Assembly: GCF_036013915.1 (NCBI RefSeq)
Contig: NZ_CP107899.1
Coordinates: 6,414,001 to 6,478,000, forward strand
Length of the DNA stretch: 64,000 nucleotides
DNA from: Streptomyces sp. NBC_00464
Lineage (GTDB): Bacteria; Actinomycetota; Actinomycetes; Streptomycetales; Streptomycetaceae
Direction: 5' to 3'
Position numbers and translations under genes: made by a program. Under the pieces are notes generated by a model, which ran no database searches, had not been told where the DNA came from, and saw only the letters and a list, made by a program, of their open reading frames with translations. Position 1 is the stretch's first letter; the number at the start of each line of letters is the position of its first letter. Positions 58,916 through 64,000 of the stretch are shown here, in pieces.

Positions 58916-59452
58916 ATGACCGAACCAGGCCCCGTCACGCGGCCACCTGCGCCGATCAGGACCGAGCGGCTCGTGCTCCGCGCGCCCGAGGCCCGGGACC
59001 GGGCGGCGTTCATCGAGCTGCACGCCTCGCCGGAGGTGGGCGCCTACGTCGGTGGCCCCCGACCGCGTGACGAGCTGGAGCGTGAGATGCCCGAGGTGCC
59101 CGGCCGGCGTCCCGGCCTCTTCGTCGTCGAACTCGACGGAGCGATGATCGGCCAGATCACGCTCATCAAGGCAACAGGGCACCTGGGTCGGGCTGCCGGG
59201 AGAACGGAGCTCGGCTACCTGTTCCTGCCGCAGGCGTGGGGCCGCGGATATGCCGCCGAGGCGTGCGCAGCGGCACTCGCCTGGTTCGCCGGAGCTTCTC
59301 CCGGCGAACCAGTGGTGCTCGCCACCCAGACCGCCAACCTCCGGTCGATGCGACTCGCGGCGAAGCTGGGCTTCACCGAGGCGGAACGGTTCGAGGAGTA
59401 CGGCGCCGAGCAGTGGTTCGGGGTACGGCCGCCGGTCGCACCATCCGGTTGA
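58916..59452 (+). CDS. RimJ/RimL-type GNAT N-acetyltransferase
   Basis: A 178-residue acetyltransferase. IRTERLVLRAPEARDRAAF begins the fold, ELGYLFLPQAWGRGYAAEAC holds the acetyl-CoA loop (QAWGRGYA), and TANLRSMRLAAKLGF is the typical C-terminal helix. The acceptor may be a ribosomal protein N-terminus, an antibiotic or another amine. It stands alone. The roughly 115 bases upstream hold no gene. Confidence 0.9.
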   Translation: MTEPGPVTRPPAPIRTERLVLRAPEARDRAAFIELHASPEVGAYVGGPRPRDELEREMPEVPGRRPGLFVVELDGAMIGQITLIKATGHLGRAAGRTELGYLFLPQAWGRGYAAEACAAALAWFAGASPGEPVVLATQTANLRSMRLAAKLGFTEAERFEEYGAEQWFGVRPPVAPSG

Positions 59453-59670
59453 GCTCGTGCGCGACCGCGCGAGGTGTTCCCCGAGTCCGTCCGGACCATC
59501 GCCGTGAAGATCAAACAGCTCTCCCGGGAACGACCCGGTGTCCTGGACGAGGCCGACGGCTTCGGCCGGCCCCCACCGGCCCACGCGGCGCGCTCCCGCC
59601 GCCCCCTCGCACCGCGTACGGTTGTTCGTGATCGATCGAGCGGAAAAGTCGGAAAAGGGAGTCCACGGGA

Positions 59671-60756
59671 ATGGCGCAGCACGTACAAGGGGTCATCGCA
59701 CCGGGCAAGAACGAGCCGGTACGGGTCGAGACGATCGTGATTCCGGACCCCGGCCCCGGTGAGGCCGTGGTCAAGATCCAGGCGTGCGGCGTCTGCCACA
59801 CCGACCTGCACTACAAGCAGGGCGGCATCAACGACGACTTCCCCTTCCTCCTCGGCCACGAGGCCGCGGGCATCGTGGAGTCCGTGGGCGACGGCGTCAC
59901 CGACGTGGCGCCCGGCGACTTCGTCGTCCTCAACTGGCGTGCCGTGTGCGGACAGTGCCGCGCCTGTCTGCGCGGCCGCCCCTGGTACTGCTTCGACACG
60001 CACAACGCGAAGCAGAAGATGACCCTGCTGGACGGCACCGAGCTCTCCCCGGCCCTCGGCATCGGCGCGTTCGCCGAGAAGACCCTCGTCGCCTCCGGCC
60101 AGTGCACCAAGGTCGACCCCGAGGTCGCTCCGGAGGTTGCCGGGCTCCTCGGCTGCGGCGTGATGGCGGGCATCGGCGCCGCCATCAACACCGGCCAGGT
60201 CGGCCGCGGCGACTCCGTCGCGGTCATCGGCTGCGGCGGTGTCGGCGACGCGGCGATCGCGGGCGCACGGCTGGCCGGCGCGGCGAAGATCATCGCCGTG
60301 GACATCGACGACCGCAAGCTGGAGACGGCGAAGAAGATGGGTGCCACGCACACCGTCAACTCCCGCAGCAGCGACCCGGTCGAAGCCATCCGCGCGCTCA
60401 CCGACGGCAACGGCGCCGATGTCGTCATCGAGGCGGTCGGCCGCCCGGAGACGTACAAGCAGGCCTTCTACGCCCGGGACCTCGCGGGCACCGTCGTCCT
60501 CGTCGGCGTCCCCACCCCGGAGATGCAGCTCGAACTCCCGCTCCTGGACGTCTTCGGCCGCGGCGGCTCGCTCAAGTCCTCCTGGTACGGCGACTGCCTG
60601 CCCTCGCGCGACTTCCCGATGCTCATCGACCTGCACCAGCAGGGCCGGATCGACCTCGGCGCGTTCGTCACCGAGACCATCGGCCTCGGCGACATCGAGC
60701 AGGCCTTCGCCCGGATGCACGACGGAGACGTCCTGCGCTCGGTGGTGGTCTTCTGA
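59671..60756 (+). CDS. mscR: S-(hydroxymethyl)mycothiol dehydrogenase
   Basis: A 361-residue zinc and NAD-dependent enzyme oxidising the adduct of formaldehyde with mycothiol. Catalytic zinc: Cys42 (GVCHTD), His63-Glu64 (LGHEAAG). Structural zinc: Cys93, Cys96, Cys99 and Cys107 ([15 protein letters not shown]). NAD motif: [40 protein letters not shown] is characteristic of the mycothiol-dependent group. A GGGAG ribosome-binding site precedes the ATG. The next gene overlaps its stop by one base and should complete formaldehyde removal. The 218-base gap upstream holds no gene. Confidence 0.95.
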   Translation: MAQHVQGVIAPGKNEPVRVETIVIPDPGPGEAVVKIQACGVCHTDLHYKQGGINDDFPFLLGHEAAGIVESVGDGVTDVAPGDFVVLNWRAVCGQCRACLRGRPWYCFDTHNAKQKMTLLDGTELSPALGIGAFAEKTLVASGQCTKVDPEVAPEVAGLLGCGVMAGIGAAINTGQVGRGDSVAVIGCGGVGDAAIAGARLAGAAKIIAVDIDDRKLETAKKMGATHTVNSRSSDPVEAIRALTDGNGADVVIEAVGRPETYKQAFYARDLAGTVVLVGVPTPEMQLELPLLDVFGRGGSLKSSWYGDCLPSRDFPMLIDLHQQGRIDLGAFVTETIGLGDIEQAFARMHDGDVLRSVVVF

Positions 60757-61385
60757 TGACCGCCCGCATCGACCACCTCGTCACCTCCGGCACCTTCGCC
60801 CTCGACGGCGGCGAGTGGGACGTCGACAACAACGTCTGGATCGTCGGCGACGACACCGAGGCAGTCGTCATCGACGCCGCCCACGACGCCGCCGCCATCG
60901 AGGCCGCACTCGGCGGCCGTACGCTGCGCGCCATCATCTGCACCCACGCGCACAACGACCACATCGACGCGGCCCCGGCACTCGCCGCCGCCACCGGCGC
61001 ACCGGTCCTGCTCCACCCCGACGACCTGCCGCTGTGGAAGCAGACCCACCCGGACCGGGCCCCGGACGGCGAACTGACCGACGGCCAGGAGATCCGGATC
61101 GCGGGCACGACGCTCACCGTCCTGCACACCCCGGGGCACGCCCCGGGGGCCGTCTGCCTGTACGCCCCCGAGCTGTCCACCGTCTTCACCGGTGACACGC
61201 TCTTCCAGGGCGGGCCCGGCGCCACCGGGCGGTCGTTCTCGCACTTCCCGACGATCGTCGCCTCGATCCGGGACCGGCTGCTCGCCCTGGACCCGGCGAC
61301 CACCGTCCGCACCGGACACGGCGACTCCACGACCATCGGCGCGGAGGCTCCGCAGCTGGACGAGTGGATCGCCCGCGGCCACTGA
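60756..61385 (+). CDS. Metallo-beta-lactamase-fold hydrolase, probable S-formylmycothiol hydrolase
   Basis: A 209-residue MBL-fold enzyme with THAHNDHID (metal motif HxHxDH), further ligands in TPGHAPGAVCLY, and FTGDTLFQGGPGATGRS. It overlaps the mycothiol dehydrogenase stop (TGATG) and is probably coupled to it. Glyoxalase-II-like enzymes in this position likely hydrolyse S-formylmycothiol to formate and mycothiol. The substrate is inferred from the operon. Confidence 0.9.
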   Translation: MTARIDHLVTSGTFALDGGEWDVDNNVWIVGDDTEAVVIDAAHDAAAIEAALGGRTLRAIICTHAHNDHIDAAPALAAATGAPVLLHPDDLPLWKQTHPDRAPDGELTDGQEIRIAGTTLTVLHTPGHAPGAVCLYAPELSTVFTGDTLFQGGPGATGRSFSHFPTIVASIRDRLLALDPATTVRTGHGDSTTIGAEAPQLDEWIARGH

Positions 61386-61394
61386 GGCAGGGAC

Positions 61395-62330
61395 TCATCC
61401 CTCCGGCCACGCGGAGAGCCGCAGCCCGCTCTCGAAGCGGCGCGGCTCTCCCGTGACCGGATCAGTGAACTCCAGCACCCTGGCCAGGAGTTGCAGCGGG
61501 TGTGTGAAGTCGTCGGGCGCGCCCTCCGCCTCGACCACGGGGTAGACGGGGTCATGGACGAGCGGCAGTCCGAGGCTGTTCATATGGACCCGGAGCTGAT
61601 GCGTCCGCCCGGTGGCGGGCAGTAGCCGGTAGCGGCCGAGCCCGTCGCGGTGCTCCACCAGCTCGACGCGGCTCTCGCTGTTCGGCTCGCCGGTCTCCTC
61701 GCGGGCGGCGATCACCCCGCGCTCCTTCACGATGCGGCTGCGCACGGTGCGGGGGAGTGCCAGCGAGGGATCGTACGGTGCCACCGCCTCGTACTCCTTG
61801 CGCACCAGGCGGTCCCGGAACAGCGTCTGGTACGCGCCCCGTTCCTCCGGCCGCACGACGAAGAGGACGAGCCCCGCGGTCAGCCGGTCCAGCCGGTGGG
61901 CGGGCTGGAGCAGCGGCAGCCCCAGCTCGCGGCGGAGCCGGGCCACCGCGGTCTCGGTGATGTGCCGGCCGCGCGGCGTCGTCGCCAGGAAGTGCGGCTT
62001 GTCCGCGATGACCAGATGTTCGTCCCGGTACACCACGCCGACCGGGAAGGGGACCGGCTCCTCCGGTGCGAAGTCCCGGTGGAACCAGAGATGCAGGCCC
62101 GCCGTGTACGGCTCGTGGCCCGTCACCGCACCCCGGACGGAGACGAACCGGCTCCCGGTCAGCATGGCGTCGACCTGCTCCGCGCCGATCGCGTCCGCGA
62201 ACCGCGCCAGCAGATGATCGCGAACCGTCGGCCACTGCCCTTCCGGATCCTCCGGGAGCCGCACCCGCACCGGATCGACCCCGTCGCGCTGGGGCAGCGG
62301 CGACGGCGGAGGCTTCGCGCGCCCTCTCAT
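61395..62330 (-). CDS. RluA-family RNA pseudouridine synthase
   Basis: A 311-residue enzyme turning uridine into pseudouridine in RNA. The catalytic motif HRLDRLTAGLVLF includes the essential Asp. Further motifs: VVYRDEHLVIADKPHFL and LPATGRTHQLRVHMNSLGLP. A short N-terminal region (residues 1-85, DHLLARFADAIGAEQVDAML) may be S4-like. rRNA or tRNA target unknown. It converges with the metallo-hydrolase. Confidence 0.92.
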   Translation of the reverse strand: MRGRAKPPPSPLPQRDGVDPVRVRLPEDPEGQWPTVRDHLLARFADAIGAEQVDAMLTGSRFVSVRGAVTGHEPYTAGLHLWFHRDFAPEEPVPFPVGVVYRDEHLVIADKPHFLATTPRGRHITETAVARLRRELGLPLLQPAHRLDRLTAGLVLFVVRPEERGAYQTLFRDRLVRKEYEAVAPYDPSLALPRTVRSRIVKERGVIAAREETGEPNSESRVELVEHRDGLGRYRLLPATGRTHQLRVHMNSLGLPLVHDPVYPVVEAEGAPDDFTHPLQLLARVLEFTDPVTGEPRRFESGLRLSAWPEG

Positions 62331-62467
62331 CGGGGCACGCCGGACGCCTTGGTGCTGGTTCTCATGGTGCCGGGCATCCTTTCACAGCGTCGGGCCCGCG
62401 GGCGGCAGCGGGAGTCCACGGGCATCTCCTCGAACTGAAAGGATTCAACGCCTGTCATCCGGGGGTA

Positions 62468-62480
62468 GAAAGCGCTTGCG
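62468..62480. promoter_or_regulatory. LacI-type operator upstream of the acetylesterase gene
   Basis: GAAAGCGCTTGCG carries the AAGCGCTT palindrome typical of LacI-family (CRE-like) sites, 56 bases before the start. A LacI-type repressor would have to be encoded outside this window. Confidence 0.5.
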
Positions 62481-62535
62481 ATGCGGGCAGGGCCCGCACT
62501 CGCACCCGCACCCGCATCCTCGAAGGAGCCCCGCC

Positions 62536-63591
62536 ATGTCCCCCGCGCGCAGAACCGGCCCCGCCCTGCTGACCGCCGTGGCAGCCGTGACCGCCCTCGC
62601 CACGCCCGCCGTTGCCGACGCGGCAGCGGCGCCCGCCCCCGCGCCCACCGGCTGTACCGGAACCGCCCCCGTGGTCTGCCACTTCGACGTGGCCCCCGGC
62701 ACCTATCGGGTCACCGCACGCATCGGCGGCGCCGCCGAAGGCCGTACGACGGTCACTGCCGAGACGCGGCGCGCCATGCTCGGCGAGACGCCGACCGCCG
62801 CCGGACGGCAGGTGGTTCGTACGTTCACCGTCAATGTGCGCGAGCCCGAGGGGGAGCCCACCGGGGCGAGCGGCAGTCCCGGTCTCGACCTCACCTTCGG
62901 GGGGCCGGCCCCTCTCCTCGCGGACCTGCACGTGACCCCGGCGCCGCGCACCCCGCAGTTGTTCCTGATCGGCGACTCGACCGTCTGTGACCAGCTCGGC
63001 AGCCCCTACACGGGGTGGGGGCAGGAGCTTCCTCAGTACCTTCGGGCGGGCATATCCGTCGCCAACTACGCCGACTCCGGTGAGAGTTCACAGACGTATC
63101 TCGACCAGCCCCAGCTCTTCCCCACGGTCCGCCCGCTGATCCGCCGGGGCGACACCGTGCTCATCCAGCTGGCCCACAACGACAAGCAGACGACCGAGGC
63201 GGACTACCGGGCCAACCTCACCACCATGATCGACGCGATCCGTGCCGAGGGCGGGCGCCCCGTGCTGGTCACCCCGATCGTCCGCCGCTGGTTCAACACC
63301 GACGGCACTCTGGACAACGGCACCGCGCTCCTGGTCAACGGCCTCGGGGTCGACCTGCCCGCGCAGGTCCGTCTCCTGGCCGCCGAAAAGGACGTGCCGC
63401 TCGTCGACCTGACGGTCCTCACCCGTCAACGGGTGGAGGAGCTCGGCCCCGAAGGTTCCAAGGCGCTCTACCTCACCGACGAGAAGCGCGACAACACGCA
63501 CACCTCCGAACGCGGAGCCACGGAGTACGCCGCCATGGTCCGCGACGCGCTGCGTGACCAGCACCTGCTGCCGGGGCGTCTGTTCCGCTGA
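62536..63591 (+). CDS. Secreted rhamnogalacturonan acetylesterase-like SGNH hydrolase
   Basis: A 351-residue secreted enzyme. The signal peptide (MSPARRTGPALLTAVAAVTA) ends near residue 28. Residues 35-135 are a beta-sandwich of the kind found before such esterases. The SGNH domain follows: block I FLIGDSTVCD, block III QLAHNDKQ, block V DEKRDNTHTSERG with the Asp and His. It resembles family 12 carbohydrate esterases, which remove acetyl groups from pectin. A GAAGGAG ribosome-binding site precedes the ATG. A LacI-type site upstream and the beta-galactosidase gene convergent with it suggest plant-polysaccharide use. Confidence 0.92.
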   Translation: MSPARRTGPALLTAVAAVTALATPAVADAAAAPAPAPTGCTGTAPVVCHFDVAPGTYRVTARIGGAAEGRTTVTAETRRAMLGETPTAAGRQVVRTFTVNVREPEGEPTGASGSPGLDLTFGGPAPLLADLHVTPAPRTPQLFLIGDSTVCDQLGSPYTGWGQELPQYLRAGISVANYADSGESSQTYLDQPQLFPTVRPLIRRGDTVLIQLAHNDKQTTEADYRANLTTMIDAIRAEGGRPVLVTPIVRRWFNTDGTLDNGTALLVNGLGVDLPAQVRLLAAEKDVPLVDLTVLTRQRVEELGPEGSKALYLTDEKRDNTHTSERGATEYAAMVRDALRDQHLLPGRLFR

Positions 63592-63601
63592 CCCGAAGGC
63601 C

Positions 63602-63645
63602 CCCGCCCCTGCCCAGGCCGAAGCCGGGGCAGGGGCAGGGGCGGG
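63602..63645. terminator. Bidirectional terminator between acetylesterase and beta-galactosidase genes
   Basis: CCCGCCCCTGCCC (63602-63614) and GGGCAGGGGCGGG (63633-63645) form a perfect 13-bp stem around an 18-base loop, one base short of the convergent gene's stop. Confidence 0.85.
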
Positions 63646-63646
63646 C

Positions 63647-64000
63647 TCAGCCCAGCGGGGCGAACACCAACGAGAACTCCGCCGGCGCCGCATCGAGCCG
63701 GTGCTCCGGCAGCACGCCCGGCCCGCAGGACTGCGAGCCGATGCCCTGCACCGCGTGGTCGAGGTTGACCCAGACGCGGTCCCCGGCCACCAGATCCGGC
63801 AGGTGCTCCGCCGCGTCCAGCTGCTCGCTCGTCCAGCGCCGCGCGGTGAACCAGAACGGCGTACCGCCCTCCACCCGCAGCCCCGAACCGCCGGTGTCCG
63901 CCAGCTCCGCCCATCGGACGTCGGCCCGGGCCCCGTTCTCCTGAGGCCTGACGTACGGGGTCTGGAGCGCGTCCACCCCCATCTGCCACTGCCCGAGCAT
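63647..64000 (-). CDS. Beta-galactosidase (GH2) C-terminal fragment
   Basis: Only the last 117 residues are visible; the start lies beyond the window. They match the C-terminal small-chain domain of LacZ-type enzymes (YVRPQENGARADVRWAELAD, FWFTARRWTSEQLDAAEHLP, VWVNLDHAVQGIGSQSCGPG). The catalytic glutamates of GH2 would lie in the missing part. With the convergent acetylesterase it suggests galactan or rhamnogalacturonan side-chain breakdown. Confidence 0.9.
   Translation of the reverse strand: MLGQWQMGVDALQTPYVRPQENGARADVRWAELADTGGSGLRVEGGTPFWFTARRWTSEQLDAAEHLPDLVAGDRVWVNLDHAVQGIGSQSCGPGVLPEHRLDAAPAEFSLVFAPLG

Overview
The window is high-GC DNA with strong G/C bias at third codon positions, many GTG starts, frequent 4-base ATGA/GTGA gene overlaps and leaderless-looking starts. 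This is what a Streptomyces chromosome looks like. The soxR-, hmgA- and gntRKP-like genes, the mycothiol-dependent formaldehyde dehydrogenase and the SGNH lipase support the genus. From memory, the gene order resembles the S. coelicolor region from about SCO1725 (lipase) through hmgA and soxR to gntR. No rRNA, tRNA, CRISPR array, prophage or insertion sequence was recognised, so the region looks like conserved core chromosome.

Layout. 1-9 kb: a partial GNAT enzyme, a short GntR regulator, a DUF5925/AAA ATPase, a secreted SGNH lipase, two TetR regulators around a drug-export-type ABC pair, and an orphan type ISP specificity-domain protein. 8.3-10.4 kb: a GntR/UTRA regulator coupled to homogentisate dioxygenase. 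10.5-14.9 kb: three overlapping genes for a membrane-anchored beta-helix protein, a cupredoxin-like lipoprotein and a polytopic membrane protein, an uncharacterised envelope module. 15-22 kb: TetR, a formate-dehydrogenase-like molybdoenzyme, a CitMHS transporter, an MFS transporter and a sugar-ABC ATPase. 22-30 kb: aldehyde and alcohol dehydrogenases, PPK2, two TetR genes, an acyl-CoA dehydrogenase, a MaoC hydratase and SoxR. 31-35 kb: a secreted penicillin-acylase-family enzyme and a secreted NamZ-type exo-muramidase. 35-42 kb: two oppositely oriented operons, SDR/acyl-CoA ligase/TetR and aminoglycoside-phosphotransferase-like kinase/acyl-CoA dehydrogenase, for acyl-CoA catabolism. 42-51 kb: a glucarate-dehydratase-like enolase, oxidoreductases, DUF202 membrane proteins, Nudix, DMT and FUSC transporters, an ASCH protein, and a sulfite-oxidase-fold molybdoenzyme with its cytochrome b. 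51-64 kb: gluconate uptake and phosphorylation with its repressor, an APC permease with a YtcJ-type amidohydrolase, mycothiol-linked formaldehyde detoxification, an RNA pseudouridine synthase, a rhamnogalacturonan acetylesterase and the end of a beta-galactosidase.

The most distinctive feature is regulation. Twelve transcription factors, seven of them TetR, lie in 64 kb, and several have recognisable dyads. Three motif families recur at two or more promoters and link TetR genes to nearby but separate catabolic units: AAACTA...TAGTTT at 22.3 and 26.7 kb; CTAAGC-N4-GCTCAG at 28.3 and 29.6 kb; CATACCGACYGGT at 15.6, 35.5 and 42.1 kb. Together they suggest a set of small local regulons for fatty or branched acyl-CoA and aldehyde metabolism. 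These links are inferred from motif sharing. Other structures of note are a 48-bp perfect palindrome between convergent genes, a 23/24-bp minisatellite that begins inside the 3' end of a tetR gene, and a 35-bp duplication spanning another gene's stop codon.
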